Below the pieces are notes generated by a model that worked only from the letters and a program-made list of their open reading frames with translations, ran no database searches and was not told the DNA's origin. From Niallia nealsonii (GTDB taxonomy: Bacteria; Bacillota; Bacilli; Bacillales; Cytobacillaceae), in NCBI RefSeq assembly GCF_002835805.1, contig NZ_PISE01000015.1:100862-164861 (forward strand): 64,000 bases of DNA, in the 5' to 3' direction. Position 1 is the first letter of the stretch; every line of letters starts with the position of its first letter. Made by a program: the position numbers and the translations under genes. This document shows, in pieces, positions 35,893 to 45,609 of the stretch.

Positions 35893-36834
35893 TTAATCAG
35901 TTGCTTTTCTAAAGAATTCTCTCCAATTTGTCCCTATATCAATTACTCCTAGCACCCTAAGCAAAAAAGAAAAGGTTGGATTAATTAACATAAAAATAGT
36001 TAATACAATAGCAATTCCTTTTGGTAAATTATATTGAAAGAAAATAAAAAAGAGAAAAGATATTCCTTGTATCATAATCAACAGCTGCAGTATGTAAAAG
36101 GCGTTAAGAAATACCGTATAGATAAGTGTATCTTTTTCTATTGAAACAAATGATAACACAATTAATCCAAGAAAAATCCATAAAATAGCACGAGGCAATC
36201 TCCACATTCTAATTGGCTGCCAAGATTCTGCCTTTATCCCAAATCTTTTGATAATGGGAATAGAAATAGCCTGTATAACAAATATATTTACAATAGATCC
36301 TATAATGGCTATACTCGGGACCATTTTTTTCATTAATTCCACTGCAGTCTGGAATTGTTCTAAAGCTTCTTCACCTTTTTTGGGATCTATTGCTTTAATT
36401 ATCGGCTTGCTTTGCTTTAATCCTTCTTCCATCATTTTAAATAACTCTTTTATGTAATCTATTTGCAGGAAAAATACGGATAACCAATAAGAAAGTGCAA
36501 TAGTGATAAAAAATGCAAAAGAGGCTGCTAACAGTATCTGAACCCGGCTTTTATTCCTAATGATATAATCCCCAAGAACTATTCCTGTTACCCCATACAT
36601 GAAAGTCAATGGCAGTGCATGCAACGAACCGACTATAAACGAAATAAAAATAGCAGCTATAAAAAATAAACCGCTTGCTTTTCTGTCAAACCTTCCACGA
36701 AACAAAATAAATGGAAGCACTAAAAAAAAGGTAGTTACATTATTGAGAATTGGTATATAGAGTGTAATTAGTAGCAATACAGCATAAATAGCTAAAAGTA
36801 CGGCACCTTCTGTAATTATTCTTGTTTTTCTCAT
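35893..36834 (-). CDS. YybS/DUF2232 integral membrane protein
   Basis: 313 residues from ATG 36834; GAGGGGAAGG lies upstream, while a GTG at 36840 overlaps it. About eight membrane helices, starting GAVLLAIYAVLLLITLYIPI. It belongs to the YybS/DUF2232 family; the fold resembles S components of energy-coupling transporters, but the substrate is unknown. It lies directly upstream of gdpP with a 33-bp gap and is likely in the same operon. Confidence 0.85.
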   Translation of the reverse strand: MRKTRIITEGAVLLAIYAVLLLITLYIPILNNVTTFFLVLPFILFRGRFDRKASGLFFIAAIFISFIVGSLHALPLTFMYGVTGIVLGDYIIRNKSRVQILLAASFAFFITIALSYWLSVFFLQIDYIKELFKMMEEGLKQSKPIIKAIDPKKGEEALEQFQTAVELMKKMVPSIAIIGSIVNIFVIQAISIPIIKRFGIKAESWQPIRMWRLPRAILWIFLGLIVLSFVSIEKDTLIYTVFLNAFYILQLLIMIQGISFLFFIFFQYNLPKGIAIVLTIFMLINPTFSFLLRVLGVIDIGTNWREFFRKATD

Positions 36835-37220
36835 TTCCACCTTCCCCTCTGTATATACACATTCTACTATCTAATTACAACTCGTTCAATCATTCCTTTC
36901 TTATAGAATAATAAAGAATTACTATTATTGATTTTTCAAAGGTATTTCCCCCTAGCAATTGATGCTCATTCAGGTTTCATTTAGTTTTTGGAGATATATT
37001 CTTGACTATGTCTTAATTAATGATTGATGCCTAATAAAGCTATATTGATTTCAATAATTACTTATATCTGTTCCCCATACTCTTAGATATTATGAGGAAT
37101 AGCAGCATCCATTATTACATAGTTTTCAAAGAAGGTTTAAAGAGATGAATTACTATTGAAAAAACAAGAAGAGTAAGCTCATTGCAGTGCTAAAAAATAA
37201 ACTTTAAGATCTAACATAAA
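36835..37220. other. Intergenic gap between yybS and rpsR
   Basis: About 385 bp, AT-rich, no convincing coding frame. It should hold the promoter of the yybS-gdpP-rplI operon at its left end. Confidence 0.5.
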
Positions 37221-37249
37221 AAAGCACTCATTATTAAAATGAGTGCTTT
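37221..37249 (-). terminator. Terminator of the rpsF-ssb-rpsR operon
   Basis: AAAGCACTCATT / AATGAGTGCTTT, a perfect 12-bp stem with a 5-nt loop, 8 bp after the rpsR stop. Confidence 0.85.
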
Positions 37250-37257
37250 AAGCTTTA

Positions 37258-37500
37258 TTATTCACCAGTTACGTATGGTAGTAAAGCCATAGTACGTGAA
37301 CGTTTAATAGCAATCGTTAATTTACGTTGATATTTAGCGCTTGTACCAGTTACACGACGAGGTAAAATTTTACCGCGTTCTGAGATGAATTTTTTAAGAA
37401 GATCTACATCTTTATAGTCGATGTGCGTAATGCCGTTAGCTGTAAAAAAACAAACTTTACGACGTTTTGCACGTCCGCCTCTGCGTGCTCCCATTGCCAT
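37258..37500 (-). CDS. rpsR: 30S ribosomal protein S18
   Basis: 80 residues, ATG preceded by GGGAGGG. The sequence ([58 protein letters not shown]) is near-identical to other bacilli. S18 binds S6 on the platform of the small subunit. Third gene of rpsF-ssb-rpsR. It keeps a single cysteine (CFF) rather than the four-cysteine zinc form. Confidence 0.97.
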   Translation of the reverse strand: MAMGARRGGRAKRRKVCFFTANGITHIDYKDVDLLKKFISERGKILPRRVTGTSAKYQRKLTIAIKRSRTMALLPYVTGE

Positions 37501-37538
37501 GTGATTTCCCTCCCTTTTTATTAATTAATAAGTTCTAT

Positions 37539-38054
37539 TTAGAATGGTAAGTCATCATCTGAAATATCGATTTGACCGCTATTTGCAAATGGGTCTTCAT
37601 CCATTCTTGTATAGTCCTGGTTACTGCGATTATTTTGAGGTCGCTGATTCTGATAATTATTAGATCCAAAAGGATTATCTTGTTCTCTTGGAGCACCATA
37701 ATTCGTGTTGTCATTTCTATTGTTGCCAGAACTGTTCCTAGGTTCAAGAAATTGAACACTTTCAGCTAGAACTTCTGTTACATAAACGCGTTTTCCATCT
37801 TGTCCTTCATAACTGCGTGTTTGAATTCTCCCATCTACGCCTGCTAAACTTCCTTTTTTCAAGAAATTAGCAACATTTTCAGCTGGTTTTCTCCAAATAA
37901 CACAATTAATGAAATCTGCTTCTCTTTCTCCTTGCTGGTTCGTAAAAGCACGATTAACTGCTAGTGTAAAAGATGCCACAGCAACTCCATTCGGTGTATA
38001 ACGCAATTCCGGATCTTTTGTCAAACGGCCAACAAGAACGACACGATTCATCAT
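37539..38054 (-). CDS. ssb: Single-stranded DNA-binding protein
   Basis: 171 residues from ATG 38054, since [20 protein letters not shown] matches the family start and AAGGGAG lies upstream. The OB fold (residues 1-110) is followed by a disordered tail rich in N, Q, R and G and the acidic tip DISDDDLPF, which recruits replication and repair partners. It coats single-stranded DNA at forks. It sits between rpsF and rpsR as usual; a parS site lies 28 bp upstream of the start. Confidence 0.97.
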   Translation of the reverse strand: MMNRVVLVGRLTKDPELRYTPNGVAVASFTLAVNRAFTNQQGEREADFINCVIWRKPAENVANFLKKGSLAGVDGRIQTRSYEGQDGKRVYVTEVLAESVQFLEPRNSSGNNRNDNTNYGAPREQDNPFGSNNYQNQRPQNNRSNQDYTRMDEDPFANSGQIDISDDDLPF

Positions 38055-38081
38055 CAGTATCAACTCCCTTCTAGTCAAATA

Positions 38082-38097
38082 TGTTTCACGTGAAACA
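38082..38097. promoter_or_regulatory. parS site between rpsF and ssb
   Basis: TGTTTCACGTGAAACA, a perfect 16-bp palindrome identical to the site in walK. It lies about 15 kb from dnaA. Confidence 0.9.
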
Positions 38098-38114
38098 CAA
38101 TAAATTTATATTAA

Positions 38115-38405
38115 TTATTTAGCTTCGTCTTTAACAACAATGTGGCGAATGATATCTTCGCTGATTTTTGCTAAACGAGAAAATTCTTCAACTGCTGTCG
38201 GTGCAGCGTTAACTTTTACTAATTGATAGTAACCATCGCGGAAATCATTGATTTCGTATGCAAGGCGACGTTTACCCCACTCTTTTGCTTCAGCTACTTC
38301 CGCGCCATTATCAGTAAGAATACCGTTAAAACGCTCAACTAGAGCCTTTTTAGCTTCGTCTTCAATATTTGGACGGATGATGTACATAATTTCGTACTTT
38401 TTCAT
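38115..38405 (-). CDS. rpsF: 30S ribosomal protein S6
   Basis: 96 residues from ATG 38405 ([20 protein letters not shown]), with AAAGGAGGTG upstream; the longer frame has no support. Typical ferredoxin-like S6: [38 protein letters not shown]6 pairs with S18 in the ribosome and the pair often binds its own mRNA leader. First gene of rpsF-ssb-rpsR. Confidence 0.97.
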   Translation of the reverse strand: MKKYEIMYIIRPNIEDEAKKALVERFNGILTDNGAEVAEAKEWGKRRLAYEINDFRDGYYQLVKVNAAPTAVEEFSRLAKISEDIIRHIVVKDEAK

Positions 38406-38460
38406 CTCTTTCACCTCCTTTTGGTCTAAACGGCCCAATTTGGGCAAGGAGCAATTAACA
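38406..38460 (-). promoter_or_regulatory. Possible S6:S18 leader motif of rpsF
   Basis: The leader on the minus strand has TTGCCCAAATTGGGCCG, a short stem with a CCG, then GTTTAGACC before the ribosome binding site. Autoregulatory S6:S18 RNA motifs in rpsF leaders share the CCG feature. The match is by eye only. Confidence 0.35.
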
Positions 38461-38780
38461 TTACTCACAAGACTAAATTATAGCATAGAAAGATACAATT
38501 AGCAATGAAGCAATAAAATAAATTAATGATAAAAAAGCGACTTATTCCTTTAAACTGCTTAACCATATATAAAAAACAGCTAAAATAGGGGATTTTAATG
38601 TTTGCTTGCAACGCAGATAAATATACAGTCATTTAGTTTCCAATATAAATTTTTATATCAGAAACAATCAAGTATAATTTTCCTCTTATCATTCTTCCTA
38701 GATTTGTTGTTCTTAAACTTATTAAAAATTTTTTTTACATCTTTTTAGCTTAATCCATATTTTATAAAAAACAGCTAAAC
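38461..38780. other. Intergenic gap between rpsF and ychF
   Basis: About 320 bp, AT-rich. It should contain the rpsF promoter; nothing else recognised. Confidence 0.45.
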
Positions 38781-38816
38781 ATTTTAGCACCCTTATCATG
38801 ATAAGGGTGCTAAAAT
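38781..38816. terminator. Terminator of ychF (perfect 36-bp palindrome)
   Basis: ATTTTAGCACCCTTATCA is followed directly by its reverse complement. The hairpin with flanking A/T runs follows ychF. Confidence 0.85.
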
Positions 38817-38837
38817 AAATTTCATCTTATTTATATC

Positions 38838-39938
38838 TTAAACATTAAAGCGGAAGTGAATAATATCTCCATCTTTTACGATATATTCTTTCCCTTCCAA
38901 TCTTACTTTTCCAGCCTCTTTGGCTGCTACCATATTTCCACTAGCTAATAAATCATCATAAAATACTGTTTCAGCACGAATGAATCCTCTTTCAAAGTCA
39001 GAATGGATAATCCCAGCACATTGAGGAGCCTTCATTCCTTGAACAAAAGTCCATGCACGAACTTCTTGTACCCCTGCTGTGAAATAAGTAGCTAATCCAA
39101 GTAGATGATATGCAGCACGGATCAATTGGTCTAATCCTGATTCTTCAATTCCTAATTCTTGAAGGAACATTTCCTTTTCTTCTCCTTCAAGTTCTGCAAT
39201 TTCCTCTTCAATTTTTGCACAGATAACAATAACCTCAGCATTTTCATTTGCCGCAAATTCTTTTACACGTTTTACATATTCATTGTTTTCAACATCAGAA
39301 ATTTCATCTTCTCCAACGTTTGCTACATACAGCACTGGTTTAATTGTTAATAAATGTAAACTTTTCGCTAGTTTTGCTTGTTCCTCTGTAAATTCTACTG
39401 TTCTTGCAGGTTTTTCTTCCTCAAATGCTGCTTTTAGCATTTCTAAAACTTCCAACTCTGCCATTGCATCTTTATCTTTTTGTTTAGCCATTTTACCGAC
39501 ACGGCCAATTCTTTTTTCAACAGATTCTAAGTCTGCCAGAATTAACTCTAGATTTATTGTTTCTATATCCGAAATAGGATCTACTTTTCCTGATACATGG
39601 GTAATATTATCATCTGCAAAGCAACGGACAACTTGGCAAATTGCATCTACTTCTCGAATATGGGATAAAAATTTATTCCCTAATCCTTCTCCCTTGCTTG
39701 CACCTTTAACAATACCTGCAATATCTGTAAATTCAAAAGTTGTTGGTACTGTTTTTTTCGGTTGAACTAATTCAGTTAATTTTGTTAAACGTTGATCTGG
39801 AACTTCCACAATTCCAACATTTGGATCTATTGTACAAAACGGATAGTTTGCTGATTCAGCACCCGCTTGTGTAATTGCATTAAATAACGTTGATTTCCCA
39901 ACATTAGGTAAACCCACTATTCCAGCAGTTAATGCCAT
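38838..39938 (-). CDS. ychF: Ribosome-associated ATPase YchF (Obg family)
   Basis: 366 residues, full length. P-loop GLPNVGKSTLFN at 8-19, switch TDIAGIVKGASKGEG, and the altered G4 site NVGE (in place of NKxD) that gives ATP preference. A coiled-coil insertion (about 125-200) and a C-terminal TGS domain (AWTFVQGMKAPQCAGIIHSD) follow. It binds the large subunit and takes part in stress responses. B. subtilis calls it YyaF. Own terminator at 38781-38816. Confidence 0.96.
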   Translation of the reverse strand: MALTAGIVGLPNVGKSTLFNAITQAGAESANYPFCTIDPNVGIVEVPDQRLTKLTELVQPKKTVPTTFEFTDIAGIVKGASKGEGLGNKFLSHIREVDAICQVVRCFADDNITHVSGKVDPISDIETINLELILADLESVEKRIGRVGKMAKQKDKDAMAELEVLEMLKAAFEEEKPARTVEFTEEQAKLAKSLHLLTIKPVLYVANVGEDEISDVENNEYVKRVKEFAANENAEVIVICAKIEEEIAELEGEEKEMFLQELGIEESGLDQLIRAAYHLLGLATYFTAGVQEVRAWTFVQGMKAPQCAGIIHSDFERGFIRAETVFYDDLLASGNMVAAKEAGKVRLEGKEYIVKDGDIIHFRFNV

Positions 39939-40076
39939 ATTGTCACTCTCCTATATAAACCTTTTAATTTACGTACAATAAAAGTATTAAGTTATTGTTT
40001 CTAAACCTCTAACAATTATAGTTTTATCTACAAAAAAAGACAAGTAGACATCCTAATGCAGCACTTTACATAAAAA

Positions 40077-40120
40077 AGGCAAACAGAAATAAAGTTTTTT
40101 TACTTTATTTCTGTTTGCCT
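40077..40120. terminator. Terminator after the DUF951 gene
   Basis: A perfect 19-bp stem (40077-40095 and 40102-40120) with a T6 loop. Confidence 0.85.
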
Positions 40121-40154
40121 AAAATATATTATCATAATTTATAACTATTTAAAA

Positions 40155-40352
40155 TTACTCCTCATGTTTCACAAGAATTTTTTTTATTTTCCTTGAAAAA
40201 TCTCTTCTTGGTATTAAAACACTATGGCCGCATCCTTCGCATTTAATTCTGATATCCATGCCCATTCGAATGACCTTCCAACGATTGGTCCCACACGGAT
40301 GTGCTTTTTTCATTTCTACTACATCATTTATTGAAAACTCTTTTGGCTCCAT
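40155..40352 (-). CDS. DUF951 small protein (YyzM)
   Basis: 65 residues. It has the DUF951 pattern: FSINDVVEMKKAHPCGTNRW, then RMGMDIRIKCEGCGHSVLIP with a C-x2-C pair. Probably a small zinc-binding beta-barrel; function unknown. It lies 18 bp after the mechanosensitive channel gene and is likely co-transcribed. Confidence 0.88.
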   Translation of the reverse strand: MEPKEFSINDVVEMKKAHPCGTNRWKVIRMGMDIRIKCEGCGHSVLIPRRDFSRKIKKILVKHEE

Positions 40353-40370
40353 ATTTCCTCCTATTGGTTA

Positions 40371-41231
40371 TTATTCAGGTTTAGAATACATCACTAATTT
40401 CGGGTATGGACTTTCTATTCCATTTTCATCTAAAACATTTTTTATTTCTTTCCTTAATATCCTTGCTATATAATGCTGCTGCATAGGTAATGTTTCTGCC
40501 ACTACTCTAATTACTACCTCAGTAGCTAAAATGTTTTGAACACCTAATAGCTCAGGTGGACCAACCATCTCTTCATACTGTTCTGGCATTTTTTCAATAA
40601 GATCTTGGATAATCTGTTCTGCTCGATTGATATCCCCTTGATAAGCAATACTAACATCCACTACTGCACGACTATTATTAAGGGAGAAGTTTGTTACCTC
40701 TACTATACTACCATTTGGTATAATATTAATTTCTCCAGTATAGCTTTTTATTTTTGTTGTTCGCAGGCCTATTTCTTCTACTACTCCTTCAAATACGCCA
40801 ATCCGAACAAAATCGCCGACTGAAAATTGATCTTCAAAAATAATAAAAAATCCGGTAATAATGTCTTTCACTAAACTTTGAGCACCAAAACCTACAGCTA
40901 ATCCAACGATACCAGCACCAGCTAATAACGCTTTAACATCAATGCCAAAAATAGATAAAAGTGTCATTGCTGCAATAAAATAAATAACATAAGTAATCGC
41001 ATTTTCTAATAATTTTACTAAAGTAGCTTCTCGTCTTTCTGATATGCGCAATGCTGCATGAGGTCTCACTTTAAATATATTATTAATCGCTAATTTCCCT
41101 AGTTTAATTAACAGAGTACTAACTACTAATATAACGACGACTTTTAAAGAAATCTGTCCTAAATTGATCCACATATCTTGATTTGTTAATGTATCTACAC
41201 TTTCGGTAACTTGTTCTTCAACTGAATCCAC
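40371..41231 (-). CDS. Small-conductance mechanosensitive channel family protein
   Basis: 286 residues from GTG 41231, which has AAAGGA 9 nt upstream; an ATG at 41261 has none. Three membrane helices (about 22-45, 68-90, 95-115). The pore helix carries AGAGIVGLAVGFGAQSLVKD, the MscS signature, followed by the beta domain (DQFSVGDFVRIGVFEGVVEE; TGEINIIPNGSI). It releases solutes on hypo-osmotic shock. It is found at this place in many bacilli, next to the DUF951 gene. Confidence 0.92.
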   Translation of the reverse strand: MDSVEEQVTESVDTLTNQDMWINLGQISLKVVVILVVSTLLIKLGKLAINNIFKVRPHAALRISERREATLVKLLENAITYVIYFIAAMTLLSIFGIDVKALLAGAGIVGLAVGFGAQSLVKDIITGFFIIFEDQFSVGDFVRIGVFEGVVEEIGLRTTKIKSYTGEINIIPNGSIVEVTNFSLNNSRAVVDVSIAYQGDINRAEQIIQDLIEKMPEQYEEMVGPPELLGVQNILATEVVIRVVAETLPMQQHYIARILRKEIKNVLDENGIESPYPKLVMYSKPE

Positions 41232-41613
41232 TTTTTCACATCCTTTGTACCATTGTATCATTAGAGTACCCTGATTATTGCTATCAGGTCCTTTTTTAAC
41301 ATTTAGTCTACCACATCGTCACAGCTTTTTTATAAAACAATTTCATTTTATCAGGTTATTTCTCATCTTTGTAGTAATTTGATAATCTTTTCCTTATCTC
41401 TTTATTTGCTTCTAAACAGTTCCAGCCTTTTCCCTGTTTAAAAATTATTATTATTGTGTATGTATAGATTACATAATATTTCCGTATACTGTTATTACTA
41501 TGAATATTACAAATTAATTTTTTTACCAATTAATAGGATCTACTCGCTACTATTGTTTTTCATTCGCATATCGAATTTTTTAGAATGCCTACTGAGATAA
41601 AGGAGTTGATTTA
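41232..41613. other. Divergent gap between mscS and yyaC
   Basis: About 380 bp, AT-rich, with promoters for two divergent genes expected. A forespore-type promoter for yyaC was looked for near 41455-41490 (CATAATA present) but no matching upstream element could be assigned. Confidence 0.4.
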
Positions 41614-42231
41614 ATGACCATATATTCCTCTCTATTTGAAAAAAAGGACCTTCCAACAAGAATTATGTATGATGAGCAACTAGCTTCTTATAGAATAGCA
41701 GATTCTTTAGCCAATTTTTTACCTTCTGTCCATTCTAATCATTCAATCGTTTTCATTTGTATTGGCACAGATCGATCTACCGGTGACTCACTAGGTCCAC
41801 TTATTGGAACCTTGCTAAATGAAAAAAATATTGCTCCATTTAGTGTATATGGAACTTTAGATGATCCTATACATGCTCTTAACTTAGAAGAAAGATTAGA
41901 AGAAATAAAAACTTCTCATGAAAATCCATTTATTATTGGAATAGATGCTTGTCTAGGGCGAATGAAAAGTGTTGGTGCCATTCAAATAGGAGAGGGTCCA
42001 GTTAAACCTGGAAGTGGAGTAAATAAAGAACTTCCTCCAGTAGGCCATATTCATATTACAGGTATTGTGAATATCAGTGGCTTTATGGAATTTTTAGTAT
42101 TACAAAATACTAGACTAAGTTTAGTATTAAATATGGCAAAAATAATTTCAAAAGGCATCTACCATACTAGTTTACGTTATATGCACACTTCAGAAATAAA
42201 GGATTATACCTTAAAAGAACGTCCTATTTAA
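41614..42231 (+). CDS. yyaC: Spore protease-like protein YyaC
   Basis: 205 residues, ATG with AAAGGAG upstream. The GPR-related fold is seen in FICIGTDRSTGDSLGPLIGT and PFIIGIDACLGRMKSVGAI; a glycine-rich segment PVKPGSGVNKELPPVGH follows. YyaC-type proteins are made during sporulation and resemble the protease that degrades small acid-soluble spore proteins. Its presence supports an endospore-forming host. It is the only plus-strand chromosomal gene left of dnaA. Confidence 0.92.
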   Translation: MTIYSSLFEKKDLPTRIMYDEQLASYRIADSLANFLPSVHSNHSIVFICIGTDRSTGDSLGPLIGTLLNEKNIAPFSVYGTLDDPIHALNLEERLEEIKTSHENPFIIGIDACLGRMKSVGAIQIGEGPVKPGSGVNKELPPVGHIHITGIVNISGFMEFLVLQNTRLSLVLNMAKIISKGIYHTSLRYMHTSEIKDYTLKERPI

Positions 42232-42251
42232 CCACTTGCTTATCGTTAGAT

Positions 42252-42289
42252 AAAAAAAGAAACCATATTATTTCTAGGTTTCTTTTTTT
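42252..42289. terminator. Bidirectional terminator between yyaC and spo0J
   Basis: AAAAAAAGAAACC / GGTTTCTTTTTTT, a 13-bp stem with a 12-nt loop, between convergent genes. Confidence 0.85.
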
Positions 42290-42336
42290 CACATTTATTC
42301 TTCTATTATTTGCAGCAAAATAGTCATCTTGTACTG

Positions 42337-43197
42337 TCAGTTATTCTCTAAGGAAAATAGCTGCAATAGTCTTTCTAGATCATCCTCTGAGAAAAACTCT
42401 ATTTCAATTTTCCCCTTATTTTTTGACTGCTTAATATGAACAGTGGTTCCAAATCTTTCTCGTAAATAAGATTCTTGTTCCTTTATAAAAACATTCTTTA
42501 TTTCCTTTTTTTCCTCTTTTGTTTCACGTGGAACATTGTCATTTAATCTTTGAATCATCTGTTCCAATTGGCGAACATTTATTCCATCATTAATGATTTT
42601 ATCTACAAGCAGCGGCAGATTATCTTTATTTTTTAAACCTAACAACGCTCTTCCATGCCCCATAGATATTTTTCCATTGCTCATAAGATCTTGAATTTCA
42701 ACTGGCAATGTTAATAATCGTACATGGTTTGCAACATGTGGTCTGCTTTTCCCTAATCTTTTTGCTAATTCTTCCTGAGTAAGTTTCAGTTTTTTCATTA
42801 GCAATTGATAGGCACGAGCTTCTTCAATAGGTGTCAAATCTTCTCGTTGCAAGTTTTCCAACATGGCTAATTCCATCATTTGCTGCTCCGATAATTCACG
42901 TACAACAGCAGGAATTACATCGAGGTTAGCTTCTTTAGCTGCACGAAATCTCCGCTCACCTACAACAATTTCATATCCCTTAATGCTTTTGCGAACAATG
43001 ATTGGCTGTAGTATACCATGCTCTACTATAGAATTCTTTAATTCTTCAATTGCCTCTTTCTCGAAAACTTGCCTAGGCTGATAAGGGTTTGGTCGAAGTT
43101 CTTTTATACTCAATTCTCTTATAACTTCTTCCTTTTCTAGTTCTATCTTTTCAATTGAAAAAAAAGCATCAAGGCCCTTCCCTAGTCCTTTAGCCAC
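42337..43197 (-). CDS. spo0J: Chromosome partitioning protein ParB (Spo0J)
   Basis: 286 residues. N-terminal CTP-binding domain with ELRPNPYQPRQVF and the GERRFRA box; helix-turn-helix EELAKRLGKSRPHVANHVRL; C-terminal dimer domain. It loads on parS, slides as a CTP-dependent clamp, recruits condensin and, with Soj, separates origins and tunes DnaA. A parS site lies within its own gene, as in B. subtilis. The start overlaps soj by 8 bp. Confidence 0.97.
   Translation of the reverse strand: MAKGLGKGLDAFFSIEKIELEKEEVIRELSIKELRPNPYQPRQVFEKEAIEELKNSIVEHGILQPIIVRKSIKGYEIVVGERRFRAAKEANLDVIPAVVRELSEQQMMELAMLENLQREDLTPIEEARAYQLLMKKLKLTQEELAKRLGKSRPHVANHVRLLTLPVEIQDLMSNGKISMGHGRALLGLKNKDNLPLLVDKIINDGINVRQLEQMIQRLNDNVPRETKEEKKEIKNVFIKEQESYLRERFGTTVHIKQSKNKGKIEIEFFSEDDLERLLQLFSLENN
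42520..42535. promoter_or_regulatory. parS site within spo0J
   Basis: TGTTTCACGTGGAACA, whose reverse complement TGTTCCACGTGAAACA is the classic B. subtilis parS, which also lies inside spo0J. Confidence 0.93.
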
Positions 43198-43951
43198 TTG
43201 TTACCACTTCCTTTGCCAAATCTAAATAAACTTCAGCACCACGCGATTTTGGATCATATATGATGATAGGTTCTCCATGGCTAGGAGCTTCACTTAATCT
43301 GATATTTCTTGGGATAATGGTTTTATATACTTTATCTCGGAAATATTTTTTTACTTCTTCAATAACTTGCAGCCCTAAATTTGTTCTTGCATCTAGCATA
43401 GTTAATAATACACCTTCGATGGCAAGCTCATGATTCAAGTGTTTTTGAACTAATCGAACTGTATTTAGAAGTTGGCTTAATCCTTCTAAAGCATAATATT
43501 CACATTGTACAGGTATTAATACAGCATCTGAAGCTGTAAGAGCATTAATTGTTAATAGCCCTAATGAAGGAGGACAATCAATCAAAATATAATCATATCT
43601 ATCTTTTATTTTTTCTAATGCTCTTTTTAATCGTATTTCTCTTGAGATAGTGGAGACTAACTCAATTTCAGCACCAGCAAGTTGAATAGTAGAAGGAATG
43701 ACGTGCAAGTTCTCTACGTTTGTATTTTTCAATACTTTTTCTACATCTAAGTCATCCACCAAAACATCATAGATACAATAATCTACATCTGCTTTCTCAA
43801 TTCCAACTCCACTAGTAGCATTTCCTTGTGGGTCAATATCTACTAATAGTACATTTTTTCCGATATATGCTAAACAAGAGCCAAGATTGACTGAGGTAGT
43901 CGTTTTCCCAACTCCCCCTTTTTGATTAGCAACTGTAATTATTTTTCCCAT
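43190..43951 (-). CDS. soj: Chromosome partitioning ATPase ParA (Soj)
   Basis: 253 residues. Deviant Walker A KGGVGKTTTSVN at 11-22, with Walker B in YDYILIDCPPSLGLLT and VDIDPQGNATSG. It binds DNA as an ATP dimer, is released by Spo0J, and as a monomer inhibits DnaA. It is the first gene of soj-spo0J; a 770-bp gap precedes it. Confidence 0.97.
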   Translation of the reverse strand: MGKIITVANQKGGVGKTTTSVNLGSCLAYIGKNVLLVDIDPQGNATSGVGIEKADVDYCIYDVLVDDLDVEKVLKNTNVENLHVIPSTIQLAGAEIELVSTISREIRLKRALEKIKDRYDYILIDCPPSLGLLTINALTASDAVLIPVQCEYYALEGLSQLLNTVRLVQKHLNHELAIEGVLLTMLDARTNLGLQVIEEVKKYFRDKVYKTIIPRNIRLSEAPSHGEPIIIYDPKSRGAEVYLDLAKEVVTSG

Positions 43952-44572
43952 GCTGTCACCTACCTTTATTACCTGAAATCAAAATTATACAAGCATTCTA
44001 GCTAATAATAATCGAAGTTCTTTAAAAATTATGTCTAAGTAAATCTATACAAAGCTTTTTTTGAAACTTGGTCCCTTAAATGGGGATTCTGCTGATTATC
44101 TAACGAGCATTACTGCTAGCTCCTAGATTCATTTATACATTCAAGTAAAAAACTGAATTTTCTAAGTCTATTATGCTATATTTTTATATTAAATAGAAAA
44201 ATATAGCATAATATTATCCTGTCTATTATTTTATCATGAAAACTTGTAAATATCGTCTTTTTTTCCGTGCATTATCTAATCTTAGTTGGAATGATAAAAT
44301 AAGAAGAAAAAACCTTCTCTTATACATCAAATTTTACTACATTTTTAGAAAAAAATGGTGTTTTTTTAATTGAGCTAATGAAAAGTGGGAAAGATTTTTT
44401 CATAAAAAAGAAGAAAATGAACTTCAATCAAGCTTTTACCAGCAAGTTTCTCTTCACCTAGATTTCTCATTTTCTTTTATCACGCCTTAGGTGGGCCCAT
44501 TAAAGCACGATAAATCCAGACCAATAAAAGCTCCCCATACAAAATATAAGAAATAAAAAAAACGAGTGCCAA
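43952..44572. other. Intergenic gap between soj and noc
   Basis: No gene seen. It contains copy B of a dispersed repeat (44421-44516), short palindromic AT tracts near 44170-44215 (TATGCTATATTTTT and its inverted copy), and the noc terminator at the right end. Confidence 0.5.
44421..44516. repeat. Dispersed intergenic repeat, copy B
   Basis: Shorter copy of the stretch at 31647-31775, with the shared 14-mer CACCTAGATTTCTC at 44455-44468. Here CACCTA and TTAGGTG flank the T/C-rich block, so copy B could form a hairpin. Confidence 0.45.
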
Positions 44573-44595
44573 AACTAGTAGAAGTTATGCACTCG
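44573..44595 (-). terminator. Terminator of noc
   Basis: CGAGTGC / GCACTCG with A-run before and CTTTTT after. The loop is short and the stem 7 bp. Confidence 0.6.
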
Positions 44596-44721
44596 CTTTT
44601 TATATAAATAATATAGATGAAATAATTTTGTATTCATTACTTTCACGACTTCTTCATTTGCTGGTAGAGAATCCCACATTAGCATAATTCTATAGAAAAC
44701 CTTATAAAAAAGAAAAGTATA

Positions 44722-45609
44722 TTATTTCTTTTTTGGTATTTTTATAGTAAATTGATAAAAATCATCGAACTCTTCTTCCTCGGCATTAAGATTAATGCCA
44801 CTGTCTGAAACCATTGATAAGGATTGTCGAATTGTGTTAACTGCAATCCGCATATCTTTACTGAAAGCTCTTCGTTTTGCTTTAGGCTTCTTTTCTGTCT
44901 GCTCAAGCATTTTTACTACACGATCTTCCGTTTGCTTCACATTTAAGTTTTTTTCAATAACTTCTTGAAGAAGCTGCAGCTGTTTCTCTTTTTCCTTTAG
45001 AGGAATCATGGAACGCGCATGCCTTTCAGAAATTTGTTTATTTAAAAGGGCTGCTTGAATTTCTTCTGGAAGCTTTAATAATCTTAGTTTATTAGCAACA
45101 GTGGATTGCCCTTTTCCGAGTCTTTGTGCAAGGGCTTCTTGAGTAAGATTATGAAGTTCTAATAATTTACCGTAAGCAATCGCTTCTTCTATAGGAGATA
45201 ATTCTTCTCTTTGAAGATTTTCAATTAATGCAACAGAAGCTGTTTCTGTATCGCTTAAATTTTTAATGATAGCAGGAACTTTTTCCCACTCCAACTTTTT
45301 CATAGCACGCCATCTTCTTTCACCTGCTATGATTTCATATTTATCGGCTTCATATTCTCTGACAACAATTGGCTGAATAATGCCATGTGTATGGATAGTT
45401 CTTGATAATTCCTCAATTTTTTCATCATCAAACACCGTTCTTGGCTGAAAACGGTTTGGAACAATCTGATGGATAGGAATTTTTTTTATTTCTTCCCTGC
45501 TTTCCATCATTTCCATCTCCTCACTAGCATCTTCTACTCCAATTTGCCTTGCAACTGTTTGATCTTCCTTTTCGCCTAGGCCAAAAAAGCGTGAGAAAGA
45601 AGGCTTCAT
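44722..45609 (-). CDS. noc: Nucleoid occlusion protein Noc
   Basis: 295 residues from ATG 45609; a GTG sits three bases earlier. A ParB paralogue: [20 protein letters not shown], then helix-turn-helix [20 protein letters not shown]. The N-terminus [16 protein letters not shown] is the amphipathic membrane-targeting helix that distinguishes Noc from Spo0J. It binds Noc-specific sites and blocks cell division over the chromosome. Placed between soj and rsmG as in B. subtilis. Confidence 0.96.
   Translation of the reverse strand: MKPSFSRFFGLGEKEDQTVARQIGVEDASEEMEMMESREEIKKIPIHQIVPNRFQPRTVFDDEKIEELSRTIHTHGIIQPIVVREYEADKYEIIAGERRWRAMKKLEWEKVPAIIKNLSDTETASVALIENLQREELSPIEEAIAYGKLLELHNLTQEALAQRLGKGQSTVANKLRLLKLPEEIQAALLNKQISERHARSMIPLKEKEKQLQLLQEVIEKNLNVKQTEDRVVKMLEQTEKKPKAKRRAFSKDMRIAVNTIRQSLSMVSDSGINLNAEEEEFDDFYQFTIKIPKKK

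Noticed and set aside
39283..39765. 160-codon plus-strand frame over ychF
   Set aside because: Pure antisense shadow of the conserved ychF gene; no binding site and no recognisable product.
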